Assembly (NCBI GenBank): GCA_028278625.1
Contig: JANQDY010000230.1
Span: 1 to 32,227 of the forward strand
DNA length: 32,227 nucleotides
Origin: Thermodesulfobacteriota bacterium
GTDB lineage: Bacteria; Desulfobacterota; DSM-4660; Desulfatiglandales; Desulfatiglandaceae
Direction of reading: 5' to 3'
This document shows positions 1 through 7,120 of the stretch, in pieces. The position numbers were made by a program, and so were the translations under genes. Every line of letters begins with the position of its first letter. Within the stretch, counting starts at the first letter, position 1. The notes beneath the pieces were generated by a model. That model saw only the letters and a program-made list of their open reading frames with translations. It made no database searches and was not told where the DNA came from.

Positions 1-2
1 GC

Positions 3-296
3 GCCCCAAGCAACGGTTCCTACATGGATCTGAAGCGATTCAAGGAAATGTGGGATTTCAAAGGATGGTCAGCGACGGATGCGGCCCTGGAAGCTTTGAG
101 CGCCTTTTTCTACCATGACATGATTTTTTCGGGCCCCATGGCGGGCGCCACCCGTATCCTCCCGGCGGTTGCTGAAGCCGAGGCGTTCCTGGCCACCATG
201 ATGTTTGCCGAGACCAAAAAGCTGCCGGCCTGTGAAACCCATCCCCTTTACAAGATGTTCCCGGATTTCGTGGAGCAGCTGAAAGGGATGATGTAA
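3..296 (+). CDS. C-terminal fragment of a possible MtrH-like corrinoid methyltransferase (partial)
   Basis: The reading frame is open from the left edge of the window, so the Met at 24 is probably internal and only about 97 C-terminal residues are visible. The fragment has the pattern 'FSGPMAGATRILPAVAEAEA' followed by 'THPLYKMFP'. This resembles my recollection of the C-terminal part of MtrH-family proteins (tetrahydropterin:corrinoid methyltransferases), where a Y/F-GP motif precedes a 'PAVA.AdA' helix. That family would transfer a methyl group between a tetrahydropterin and a corrinoid protein, which fits the adjacent B12 locus and the metF/metV genes further on. The assignment is by eye from a short fragment. 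The gene is convergent with cobT, with a hairpin between them. Confidence 0.4.
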   Translation, partial: APSNGSYMDLKRFKEMWDFKGWSATDAALEALSAFFYHDMIFSGPMAGATRILPAVAEAEAFLATMMFAETKKLPACETHPLYKMFPDFVEQLKGMM

Positions 297-359
297 ACAA
301 TCCTGACGGTACGGCCCTTCGTTAAGATTCTTGTGGGTCGACGTTGAACGGGCAAATGA

Positions 360-394
360 AATCTCCCCCACGTTCCTTTTGTGTGCGGGAGATT
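360..394. terminator. Hairpin between convergent genes, probable terminator
   Basis: The arms AATCTCCC (360-367) and GGGAGATT (387-394) form a perfect 8-bp stem, with a possible CAC/GTG extension inside. The hairpin lies between the end of the left-edge gene and the end of cobT. A T-run (403-407) follows on the plus strand at some distance, and a short T-rich stretch follows on the minus strand, so either gene could use it. The T-tracts are imperfect. Confidence 0.45.
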
Positions 395-410
395 CATCGT
401 CCTTTTTCTC

Positions 411-1493
411 TCAACCTTCCTTTTCAGTCACGCCTGCCTCTTCAAAGGTGAGCATATCCCGTGATATCCGGGCTGCTCCCTCAATAATGTGCATGGCAAG
501 CGCCGCGCCGGTCCCTTCCCCGAGACGCATGCCAAGGTCCAGGATGGGCTGAAGCCGCAGATGTGCCAGCATGTGTTTATGACCCGGTTCTTGGGAGCAG
601 TGACCGGCAAAGAGATAATCCGCGGCAGCAGGGGAGAGGGCGCAGGCAATGAGAGCCCCGGCGGTGGAGATAAATCCGTCAATGACCACCGGTTTCCGGT
701 GAAAAGCCGCAGCCAGAATGCATCCGGCAATACCCCCGATTTCAAAGCCGCCCACCTTTGAAAGGACATCCAGGGCATCACCGGGATCGGGCTGATTCAC
801 CTCGAGAGCACCTGCGATGACCCTTTTTTTATGGGCAAGCCCCTGATCGTCAACACCGGTTCCCCGACCCACCATCTCTTCAATGCTGTGTCCGGTCATA
901 ATAACGCCGACTGTGGATGAAGGGGTGGTGTTGCCGATCCCCATGTCGCCGGTTCCGAGTATCTGGATGCCTTTGTCAAAGAGATTTGTGGCCAGCTCGA
1001 AACCGGTCAGAACTGCCTCTTTACCCTTATCACGGGTCATGGCCGGACCTTTTGCCATGTTCCGGGTTCCCGGTCCCATCTTATGGACCAGCAGTCTATG
1101 GGAGTTGGCCACGGAATTTGGTCCCACCTGGGCGATGATCCCCATATCCACGACCCAAACTTGGGCGTTCACCTGATCGGCCAGAATGTTGATGCCCGCA
1201 CCGCCGTTCAAAAAGGCCCTGACCATTTCTCCGGTAATGACCTGCGGGTAAGCACTGATCCCTTCTTCGACCACCCCATGGTCGCCAGCCATCACCAGAA
1301 ATGCCTTTTTATCAACCTCGGGTTTGAGGGTTTGATTGATGGCGCAGAGCCGTTCCCCGATATCGTGAATTCGGCCAAGGGCGCGGGTGGGCATGACCAG
1401 TTGCGAAGTTCTTTCTTTTGCCTTGTTAATCCATTCCGGTTCAATGGGGTGAATCCCATCGACAATTCTTGTCAGATCCGGTGTCTCATCCAT
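411..1493 (-). CDS. cobT: Nicotinate-nucleotide--dimethylbenzimidazole phosphoribosyltransferase
   Basis: CobT transfers phosphoribose from nicotinate mononucleotide to a lower-ligand base (classically 5,6-dimethylbenzimidazole), giving the alpha-ribotide used in the final steps of cobalamin assembly and remodelling. The 360-residue product has the usual family length (about 350). It shows the family blocks 'MAGDHGVVEEGISAYP', 'GGAGINILA', 'GTGDMGIGNTT', and the C-terminal 'LGEGTGAALAM' whose Glu (about residue 326) matches the catalytic base. An AGGAGG lies 5 nt before the ATG at 1493, with a second ATG directly upstream at 1496. The longer open frame to 1604 would overlap btuD and is not needed. 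It is the last gene of the riboswitch-controlled operon, 31 bp after btuD. This suggests that imported corrinoids are remodelled with an endogenous or imported base. Confidence 0.95.
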   Translation of the reverse strand: MDETPDLTRIVDGIHPIEPEWINKAKERTSQLVMPTRALGRIHDIGERLCAINQTLKPEVDKKAFLVMAGDHGVVEEGISAYPQVITGEMVRAFLNGGAGINILADQVNAQVWVVDMGIIAQVGPNSVANSHRLLVHKMGPGTRNMAKGPAMTRDKGKEAVLTGFELATNLFDKGIQILGTGDMGIGNTTPSSTVGVIMTGHSIEEMVGRGTGVDDQGLAHKKRVIAGALEVNQPDPGDALDVLSKVGGFEIGGIAGCILAAAFHRKPVVIDGFISTAGALIACALSPAAADYLFAGHCSQEPGHKHMLAHLRLQPILDLGMRLGEGTGAALAMHIIEGAARISRDMLTFEEAGVTEKEG

Positions 1494-1524
1494 CATTGCC
1501 TCCTTTGAAAAATAGCGCATGGCG

Positions 1525-2373
1525 TCAAGCTGGGTGATCAATTTCTTCTCTATTATTTTCAACCAATACCTGCAACTTCCGGTTGATGAGTTTTTTGGGA
1601 ACAATCGTCACCTGCCGGAAGCTGCCCAGGGGACTCTCACCCACCAGAAGGGGGCACTCGTAGGCCTCTTCAAGGGTTTCAAAGGTGAGCACTTCCGCGG
1701 GAAGACCCAGTTTTACAATCCGGCCTTTCTTTAACAGCATGAGGCGGTTTCCGTACATGGCCGCCAGATTGATGTCGTGGGAGACCATCACGATGGTGAG
1801 GCCTTTTTCTTCCCGCAATTTTTCCATAAGGTCCATGACCCGTACCTGGTGGGCCAGGTCCAGGGCCGCCGTGGGTTCATCAAGGAGAATGATTTCAGGT
1901 TCCTGACAGATGGCCCTGGCGATGAAAACCCTTTGTCGTTCCCCGCCGCTCAACTGATCCATCTTGCGCTCGGCCAGGGCTTCCACCCCGGTAAAGGCCA
2001 TGGCTTCCCGGGCCAGCCGAAGATCGTGGTCGCTTTCAAGCCCCAGCAAGCCCATGTGGGGGGTTCGCGCCATGAGGATCAATTCTCTGACCCTAAAGGG
2101 AAGATCCTCTGGAACACTTTGGGGAACCAGGGCCAGAATCCTTGCCAGAGCGCGCCGCGAGTAGCGATGCATGGGCGAGCCCTCAATTTCAAGGGTCCCC
2201 CTTTGAAATGTCGTGATACCGGAAAGGATCTTCAGCAATGTGGTCTTTCCGGACCCATTGGGGCCGATAATGATAAAGAACTCCCCTTTTGGTACGGAAA
2301 AGGAGACATCCTGAAGGACCGGATGGGAATCATAAGCGGCATGAAGGGATATGGCATTTATGGAAGGGGTCAT
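1525..2373 (-). CDS. btuD: Corrinoid ABC transporter ATP-binding protein
   Basis: This is the cytoplasmic ATPase of a B12-type (FecCD/BtuCD) importer. The 282-residue product carries Walker A 'GPNGSGKTT' (Lys at about 43), the ABC signature 'LSGGERQRV', Walker B 'IILLDEPTAALD' and the H-loop 'VSHD'. A C-terminal tail of roughly 40 residues beyond the ATPase core is common in this subfamily. The start is the ATG at 2373, which overlaps the btuC stop as ATGA, implying translational coupling; the open frame extending to 2484 lies inside btuC and is rejected. The family also serves iron-siderophore importers. Corrinoid specificity rests on the upstream cobalamin riboswitch and on cobT in the same operon. 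Confidence 0.92.
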   Translation of the reverse strand: MTPSINAISLHAAYDSHPVLQDVSFSVPKGEFFIIIGPNGSGKTTLLKILSGITTFQRGTLEIEGSPMHRYSRRALARILALVPQSVPEDLPFRVRELILMARTPHMGLLGLESDHDLRLAREAMAFTGVEALAERKMDQLSGGERQRVFIARAICQEPEIILLDEPTAALDLAHQVRVMDLMEKLREEKGLTIVMVSHDINLAAMYGNRLMLLKKGRIVKLGLPAEVLTFETLEEAYECPLLVGESPLGSFRQVTIVPKKLINRKLQVLVENNREEIDHPA

Positions 2374-3380
2374 GATGCTGATTTCTTCAAGAGTATGATG
2401 AAAAGCGGCGCACCGATCATGGCGGTAATAACGCCCGCCGGCATTTCGCCTTGCTCCGGCAATACTCTGGCCAATATGTCGCAAAGGACCACATAGGCGC
2501 TTCCCCCCAGAAAGCAGGCGGGAACCAGAACCCGGTGGTCCGGCCCCACCAAAAGCCGCAGCAGGTGGGGAATCGCCAATCCCACGAAACCGATGGGTCC
2601 GCAGGTGGCCACCGTTGCGCTCACCATGATGGATGTTGCGATCAAAAGCGTGGCGGTGATGAATTTGATGTTGACGCCCATGGTCTGGGCCAGTTCCTTT
2701 CCCATGAGAAACAGATTCATGGTATTTGAAAGGCAGAAGATGAGAACGGAGCAGGGGAGCACCACCGCCATGAGCAGCCAGACCTGCGGAAGGTCCGCCA
2801 AGGACAAGTCTCCCATGAGCCAGAAGATGATGTTGTGCAGACGATCGTCCTGGGTGATGGATATGAGAAACATGATAAAGGCGGCGCAGAAGGCGTTCAC
2901 CATCACCCCCGACAGGAGAAGCATGTTCTTTCGAATGAGAGTCCTGCCTGAGGTCATGAACAACAGTAACAGCAGTGTGGCCATGCTGCCCGTAAAAGCG
3001 GCCAGGCTGACGCCTGGAAAGGGGGAGAGACCCGAAAGGATGCCCAAAATGGCGCCGATGCCCGATCCGCTGGAGATGCCCAGGATATAGGGTTCGGCCA
3101 GTGGGTTTCGGAGCAGGGCTTGAAACACCAGTCCCCCCAGGGAGAGGGCCGCGCCAACCAGAATCGCCAGAAAGACCCGTGGCAGGCGGATCTGCCAGAT
3201 AATGGTTTCAAGCATGGGGTCGGCCGCTTTTATTCCCAGCATGGACAGGAAGGTCTCCTTTATGTTGCTGCCCGTTGATCCCACGGAGATGCCGATCATT
3301 GCGGTGATGGCGAGAAACAGAACCAGCAGTAGGGAGATAAGGGAAATGCGTCGTACGATGCGGGGTTTTTGATGTGTCAC
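2370..3380 (-). CDS. btuC: Corrinoid ABC transporter permease, FecCD family
   Basis: This is the inner-membrane permease of the importer. The 336-residue product has a hydrophobic N-terminal segment and a series of membrane helices. It contains the classic FecCD/BtuC motif 'RLPRVFLAILVGAALSLGG' followed by 'LLRNPLAEPYILGISSGSG' (about residues 65-110). A conserved region near the C-terminus, 'GPIGFVGLAIPHLLRLLVGPDH', would contact the ATPase. The start codon is GTG and overlaps the btuF stop (GTGA, 3377-3380); the stop overlaps the btuD start (ATGA). The length is typical of the family. Confidence 0.93.
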   Translation of the reverse strand: MTHQKPRIVRRISLISLLLVLFLAITAMIGISVGSTGSNIKETFLSMLGIKAADPMLETIIWQIRLPRVFLAILVGAALSLGGLVFQALLRNPLAEPYILGISSGSGIGAILGILSGLSPFPGVSLAAFTGSMATLLLLLFMTSGRTLIRKNMLLLSGVMVNAFCAAFIMFLISITQDDRLHNIIFWLMGDLSLADLPQVWLLMAVVLPCSVLIFCLSNTMNLFLMGKELAQTMGVNIKFITATLLIATSIMVSATVATCGPIGFVGLAIPHLLRLLVGPDHRVLVPACFLGGSAYVVLCDILARVLPEQGEMPAGVITAMIGAPLFIILLKKSAS

Positions 3381-4312
3381 GGCTTTTTCTTATGGGATTC
3401 GGGGTTGTAGAGATCGGGATGGATCGCTTCCGCAAGCACCTCCAGGCCGTCGATGAGCCTGGGTGTCGGACGGTCAACCAGATCCGAATCCATCAGCATG
3501 ATGCGATCGTTTTTAACGGCCGGCATGGAGGGCCACTTGGCCCACTGCTGTTTGACGCGCTCAAAATTGGCACCTCGCGCCATGGAGGTGATGATCAGAA
3601 TGTCGGGGGAGAGTCCCAGCACCTGTTCCCGGCTGTATCTGGGGTAGGGGACAGGGCCTGCCGCAAGATTGCTGCCGCCGGCCATGGTGATCAACTCATG
3701 GATAAAGGTCTCCGTGCCCGCCGAAACAATGGGTGATAAGCCGAATTGAAAAAAGACCCCTGGCTTCTCAGGGCTTTTTGCCACCTGGGATTTTACCCGC
3801 TCCACGCGCCGCTCCAGATCTGAAATAATGGCCTGAGCCCTTTTTTGGGCGCCCAGAAGACGGCCAAGGTCCAGAATCGTCTTAAAGACACTGCGGATGT
3901 CCTTGGGGTCAATGGCATAAACGGGAATGCCCAGGCGCTCCAGTTTCCGAACCACCGCGATGGGATTGCCGTCCTTTATGCCGATACAGAGATCCGGTTT
4001 AAGCGCAACGATTCTTTCAAGATCCAGGTGAACATACGACCCCACGCGGGGTTTGTCCCTGGCTTCAGGGGGATAGTCACTGAACCGCGAAACGCCTTTT
4101 AAAAGGTCTTCTTTGCCGAGGGCAAAAACGACCTCCGTAATGCTCGGGGCCAGGGAGACGACCCTTTTCGGATGGTCCGGGATGGTCATTTGACGCCCCG
4201 CCTCGTCCGTTACCGTGCGGGCCAAGGGCTGTTGAACGAAGACCCCCAGAGAAAAGATCAGAAGCGCGAGGAATAAGTGCAAGAAAAAGCGCATTTTCAA
4301 CTCATTCTTCAA
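3377..4312 (-). CDS. btuF: Periplasmic corrinoid-binding protein
   Basis: This periplasmic substrate-binding protein delivers corrinoids to BtuCD. The N-terminus is a signal peptide: a charged start, a hydrophobic run 'FFLHLFLALLIFSLGVFV', and a probable cleavage near 'QPLA-RTV'. It is followed by the family pattern 'DHPKRVVSLAPSITEVVFALG' and 'YPPEARDKPRVGSYVHLDLE'. The listed start is a TTG that overlaps the upstream ORF stop (TTGA). An ATG at 4294 (7th codon) is an equally plausible start, since neither has a strong ribosome binding site. The fold is shared with siderophore-binding proteins; B12 specificity is inferred from the riboswitch and cobT. Confidence 0.9.
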   Translation of the reverse strand: MKNELKMRFFLHLFLALLIFSLGVFVQQPLARTVTDEAGRQMTIPDHPKRVVSLAPSITEVVFALGKEDLLKGVSRFSDYPPEARDKPRVGSYVHLDLERIVALKPDLCIGIKDGNPIAVVRKLERLGIPVYAIDPKDIRSVFKTILDLGRLLGAQKRAQAIISDLERRVERVKSQVAKSPEKPGVFFQFGLSPIVSAGTETFIHELITMAGGSNLAAGPVPYPRYSREQVLGLSPDILIITSMARGANFERVKQQWAKWPSMPAVKNDRIMLMDSDLVDRPTPRLIDGLEVLAEAIHPDLYNPESHKKKP

Positions 4313-4506
4313 TTGAGCGATGGTTTAGTGCCAAAGGGGTCATAATCATCAAAGATGTGGCGCGTCTTCTCGGGTGAGACGAAGGCCAATCCGGCCCGGT
4401 TTCTGCGGACCCATTGCTTAAACTCCCTTTGGAAATTCGGGTTGTGGAAGAGGAGAACTTCGCCCAGATAACTCAGCTCTTCCATGATTCGCCAATAAAA
4501 GTACAT
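4309..4506 (-). CDS. Small ORF (65 aa) heading the B12 import operon, unknown function
   Basis: I do not recognise this protein. It begins at an ATG with an AGGAGG 3 nt upstream, directly after the riboswitch terminator, and its stop overlaps the TTG start of btuF. Its signals and position make it look genuinely translated. The sequence is rich in aromatic and charged residues ('MYFYWRIMEELSYLGEVLLF' then 'FKQWVRRNRAGLAFVSPEK'). There is no signal peptide and no clear membrane helix. The longer frame to 4587 runs backwards through the terminator and is rejected. It could be a small cytoplasmic partner of corrinoid import, or a short ORF that mainly couples translation into btuF. Confidence 0.6.
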   Translation of the reverse strand: MYFYWRIMEELSYLGEVLLFHNPNFQREFKQWVRRNRAGLAFVSPEKTRHIFDDYDPFGTKPSLN

Positions 4507-4524
4507 GATCCTCCTCTCCCTAAC

Positions 4525-4561
4525 AAAAAATCCCCGAACCGAAAGACCATCGATTCGGGGA
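4525..4561 (-). terminator. Intrinsic terminator of cobalamin riboswitch 1
   Basis: Read on the minus strand, TCCCCGAA (4561-4554), a 15-nt loop, and TTCGGGGA (4538-4531) form a perfect 8-bp stem, followed by six T (4530-4525). It lies between the B12 box and the first start codon, so cobalamin binding probably causes premature transcription termination. Confidence 0.85.
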
Positions 4562-4621
4562 TGTCCCTTTTGACCCTCGAAATCCAACTTCCACCCTGTT
4601 CCATGGTCCGCGAAGAACCGG

Positions 4622-4830
4622 GCAATTCCTCAGGCAGGTCTTCTGACTCCCTCAATTCCTGCCGGCCGCCTTCCCAGCCGGCACTCAGTGAAAACCGAAT
4701 GTGGACCAGTGGCGAAAAATGCCGACCGGGCTTTCTCGATAAACATCCGCGGATGCATGAGAATTCGAGGTCACAGCGGCGGGCCCGTCCCGTTTTAACG
4801 GCGTTCCCTATTAAGTCCTTTCGGACACCC
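4622..4830 (-). promoter_or_regulatory. Cobalamin (AdoCbl-type) riboswitch 1, upstream of the btuFCD-cobT operon
   Basis: On the minus strand the element contains the start block 'TTAATAGGGAACGCCGTTAA', the core 'GGGCCCGCCGCTGTGACC' and the B12 box 'GAGTCAGAAGACCTGCCTG' (4649-4631). These match the conserved parts of the cobalamin riboswitch family. Expected effect: high cobalamin favours the downstream terminator and shuts off the import operon. The outer boundaries are approximate. Confidence 0.93.
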
Positions 4831-4839
4831 GAATAAAAG

Positions 4840-4869
4840 ACCATAGAACAACTGATGTTTGTGTGTCAA
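4840..4869 (-). promoter_or_regulatory. Sigma70-type promoter for riboswitch 1 / B12 import operon
   Basis: The minus strand reads TTGACA (4869-4864), an 18-bp spacer, and TATGGT (4845-4840). Transcription would start just before the riboswitch. The -35 is consensus and the -10 is fair. Confidence 0.65.
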
Positions 4870-4958
4870 GGGCAAATGAGCCCGTCATGGCGTCTGCACC
4901 GGCACGTAGGCCGTTATGAAGGAGAGCAAGCGTCAATCAGACATCAGGGGTTTATTTC

Positions 4959-4972
4959 AGTTCTTGAGAACT
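4959..4972. repeat. Perfect palindrome in the divergent promoter region
   Basis: AGTTCT-TG-AGAACT is a 6-bp inverted repeat with a 2-nt spacer, centred about 20 bp upstream of the -35 of the plus-strand promoter. It could be a regulator binding site, but there is no other evidence. The rest of 4870-4985 holds nothing else I can identify. Confidence 0.3.
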
Positions 4973-4985
4973 CATGGAAAAGTTG

Positions 4986-5014
4986 TTGACTTTGTCTCGA
5001 TTTTACTCTAATAA
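4986..5014 (+). promoter_or_regulatory. Sigma70-type promoter for riboswitch 2 / beta-propeller gene
   Basis: TTGACT (4986-4991), a 17-bp spacer, and TAATAA (5009-5014) lie about 15 nt before the riboswitch start. The spacing is optimal and both hexamers are good. Confidence 0.7.
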
Positions 5015-5028
5015 TTTTGTCAGTACTC

Positions 5029-5205
5029 TAGGTGCTCGGAATGGGCTTAATAGGGAACGCCGTGGGATTCGGTGACAGACCCTCTGCTGTAATCGGGGAC
5101 GAAAGCTGCAGGATGTCACTGTTCGTCACTCAATATCACTGAGTGCCGAATGGGAAGGCGCAGCAAGTAGGATAATCCGTGAGTCAGAAGACCTGCCTCG
5201 GGTGA
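5029..5205 (+). promoter_or_regulatory. Cobalamin riboswitch 2, upstream of the secreted beta-propeller gene
   Basis: The plus strand shows 'TTAATAGGGAACGCCGTGGG', 'CCCTCTGCTGTAATCGGGG', 'GAATGGGAAGGCGCAG' and the B12 box 'GAGTCAGAAGACCTGCCTCG' (5181-5200), in the order of the cobalamin riboswitch family. It is clearly different in sequence from riboswitches 1 and 3. A terminator follows, so expression of the downstream gene should be repressed by cobalamin. Confidence 0.92.
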
Positions 5206-5264
5206 AGGGACGGAAGCTTACTAGGGAATAAGGCCGTTCATCGATTTTGGGATAAAAAAGGGAA

Positions 5265-5302
5265 ATCCCCGGATCAAAGAAGTCTGGTCCAGGGATTTTT
5301 TT
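5265..5302 (+). terminator. Intrinsic terminator of riboswitch 2
   Basis: ATCCC (5265-5269) pairs with GGGAT (5292-5296) and GGATCA (5271-5276) with TGGTCC (5285-5290). There is one C/A mismatch between the two stems and an 8-nt loop. The run of T ends at 5302. It sits between the B12 box and the ribosome binding site of the next gene. Confidence 0.8.
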
Positions 5303-5352
5303 CTTTGGGCCATGGATACCTAAATAGAGACGTATGAAAAGGAGGAAAGAAA

Positions 5353-6816
5353 ATGAAGAAGACAGGTTTCGCTCAACATGCATCCACATTTAAGAAACTT
5401 CTGCTGCTAACAGGTGCGCTGTTGTTTTTCATGGCCACGGCCAATCTGGCCCTGGCCGATTCAACCCAGACCGCCGTCGTGGCAACGGCCTCGCCCGATT
5501 GGTCCAGTTATGCCGTCTCCGTGGTGACCGTGGATCCAAAAGCAGGACCGCGAACCGCCATTAACGACCTGTTGCCGGGAGGCAACGGCCACACGGTTGA
5601 CGCCTTTGGACAGTATTACTACAACATCGAGCAGTTTCAGGCGGACAGCATCACAAAGGTGGACATTTCCGCGCCCAACACACCCATCTGGCAATTCTCC
5701 ACACAGGATCCCGGCCAAACCGACAGCAGCAACCCCTATCAACTGGTTTTTGTAAACTCCACAAAAGCCTACCTGATCCGCTACGGTTCCATGACGGCCT
5801 GGATCGTCAATCCCTCCGCAACCACTGAAGCCGCCTTTAAGATCGGCGAATTGGATTTGAGCGCCTATGCAGTTGGCGAAGGGGTCCCAAAGATGTGTGC
5901 CGGCGTCATTGCCAACGACAAACTCTTTATCCTCATGCAGCGCTTGGATGAAACTTTTTGTCCTTCCAATGTGGCTTATGTGGCGGTGTTTGACGTGGCC
6001 ACCGATACGGAAATCAATACGGGCATGGGAACAGGTGCCATGCTGGGCGTGCCGCTGAATGTCAAGAATCCCCAATCCATTCAATACATTGCCGAAAATA
6101 ACCGTATCTATATCCAAGGGGCCGGATCTTTCCCCGGTTTCTGCGATCCCAGTCTGGAATACACGGGCGGTATTGAAAGCTTGAACCCTTTCACCTACGC
6201 CACGGCCATTGTTCTGGATGACGGCAATCAGGAACTCCATCCCTACGGGGTTATTTCAGGCATGCTGATCGCATCGCCCACAAAGGGATATTTCGTGGGG
6301 TACGCCGATTGGGGCGATAACACCTTATACGGCTTTAACCCGACCACCGGCGCGGTTTCCGGCGTGGTTGCCGGTCTTCAGAACATCAACATCGCCGGCA
6401 TGCAATCGGGAACATATCTGGACAAGAACGGTATGATGTGGGTTTCTGACTCCACCAATGCGCAGTTGAGAATCGTCAATACAGAAGACAACACCATCAG
6501 CGAAAGCGTTGGCACGAATCTGAATCCTCAGAAAACCGCATTCTGCACAACGGGAACACCGCTGGCACCCAATTTGGGGGTATCGGTGTTTGAGACAAAC
6601 ATTATGATCCACTGGGATGTGGTTTCCGGAGCAGAGGGGTATTATATTTGGGTTTCAGCCCCCCCTTACGGATACAGCGCCCTATTTGACTGGGGTTCAG
6701 GAACCAGTGTTACTGCAACCCTTCCAGCGGGTATAACCTATTACGTTTCCATTATCCCCTATAACAGCCAGGGGACCGGCGAGGCTTCCAAAGTCGTGCA
6801 GGTGGCGGCGCAATAG
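5353..6816 (+). CDS. Secreted beta-propeller + fibronectin-III protein under B12 riboswitch control (BtuG-like candidate)
   Basis: The 487-residue product has a signal peptide (hydrophobic 'LLLLTGALLFFMATANLALA', probable cleavage after ALA at about 36). Residues 40 to about 400 contain repeated 'V.N.D.LFIL', 'VAVFDVATDTEI', 'LYGFNPTTGAVSG', 'WVSDSTNAQLRIVNTEDNTI' patterns typical of YncE/NHL-type beta-propeller blades. A C-terminal fibronectin-III-like domain (about 400-487, 'IHWDVVSGAEGYYIWVS') follows. There is no lipobox. The AGGAGG 6 nt before the ATG fixes the start. The gene is preceded by its own promoter, cobalamin riboswitch and terminator, and lies between the btuFCD operon and a btuB-like receptor. 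It therefore very probably acts in corrinoid capture, as the propeller lipoprotein BtuG does with BtuB in Bacteroides. The function is inferred from regulation and fold, not from sequence identity. Confidence 0.7.
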   Translation: MKKTGFAQHASTFKKLLLLTGALLFFMATANLALADSTQTAVVATASPDWSSYAVSVVTVDPKAGPRTAINDLLPGGNGHTVDAFGQYYYNIEQFQADSITKVDISAPNTPIWQFSTQDPGQTDSSNPYQLVFVNSTKAYLIRYGSMTAWIVNPSATTEAAFKIGELDLSAYAVGEGVPKMCAGVIANDKLFILMQRLDETFCPSNVAYVAVFDVATDTEINTGMGTGAMLGVPLNVKNPQSIQYIAENNRIYIQGAGSFPGFCDPSLEYTGGIESLNPFTYATAIVLDDGNQELHPYGVISGMLIASPTKGYFVGYADWGDNTLYGFNPTTGAVSGVVAGLQNINIAGMQSGTYLDKNGMMWVSDSTNAQLRIVNTEDNTISESVGTNLNPQKTAFCTTGTPLAPNLGVSVFETNIMIHWDVVSGAEGYYIWVSAPPYGYSALFDWGSGTSVTATLPAGITYYVSIIPYNSQGTGEASKVVQVAAQ

Positions 6817-6896
6817 GATATTCCTTGCAGCTGGCAAGGCATTTCATCATGTACCCTTCCTTTTGAAATGACCGATGCCGGGTGCTCTCTCCAAGA

Positions 6897-6934
6897 CCGG
6901 GATCCGTGTGTTTGAAAAAACGCATGGATCCCGG
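6897..6934. terminator. Long stable hairpin after the beta-propeller gene
   Basis: CCGGGATCC (6897-6905) pairs perfectly with GGATCCCGG (6926-6934), and the inner bases extend the stem to about 17 bp with G-U pairs and a small A-rich loop. A weak T-run (6940-6943) follows. It probably terminates the beta-propeller transcript. In 6817-7120 I see only this hairpin, a weaker ATTTC/GAAAT stem near 6841-6868, and the GAATTC repeat listed separately. Confidence 0.55.
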
Positions 6935-7009
6935 ATATCTTTTCAATCCCCATCACGCGTAGTGCCTTTTCGCTTTAGATCCCTTTAGGAAGAAGTTGAG
7001 AACTGGATG

Positions 7010-7077
7010 AGAATTCAGAATCCAGAATTCAGGAACCGGAATATAATGGCTGGCACCTCTCTCAGATTCTGAATTCT
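7010..7077. repeat. GAATTC-rich inverted repeat
   Basis: AGAATTCAGAATC (7010-7022) and GATTCTGAATTCT (7065-7077) are a perfect 13-bp inverted repeat. Further partial copies lie nearby (CAGAATTCAGGA at 7023-7034, CTGAATTCTT at 7090-7099). It lies between the convergent beta-propeller and btuB-like genes and looks like a dispersed intergenic repeat rather than a gene. Confidence 0.6.
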
Positions 7078-7120
7078 GTCTCCTGTCTACTGAATTCTTG
7101 GGTTGCAGGGGTAGCCTGCA

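Noticed and set aside
1777..2496. 239-codon plus-strand frame opposite btuD
   Set aside because: It is a shadow of btuD/btuC with no protein-family features.
3377..4312. Iron-siderophore importer instead of a B12 importer
   Set aside because: The protein family alone would allow it, but the cobalamin riboswitch, cobT in the operon and the B12-regulated receptor nearby argue for corrinoids.
5461..6240. Long open frame (259 codons) antisense to the beta-propeller gene
   Set aside because: It is explained by codon bias of the plus-strand gene; no motifs, start signal or partner were seen.
7104..7120. TGCAGG/CCTGCA hairpin just after the btuB stop as a terminator
   Set aside because: Short stem and no T-run in either direction.
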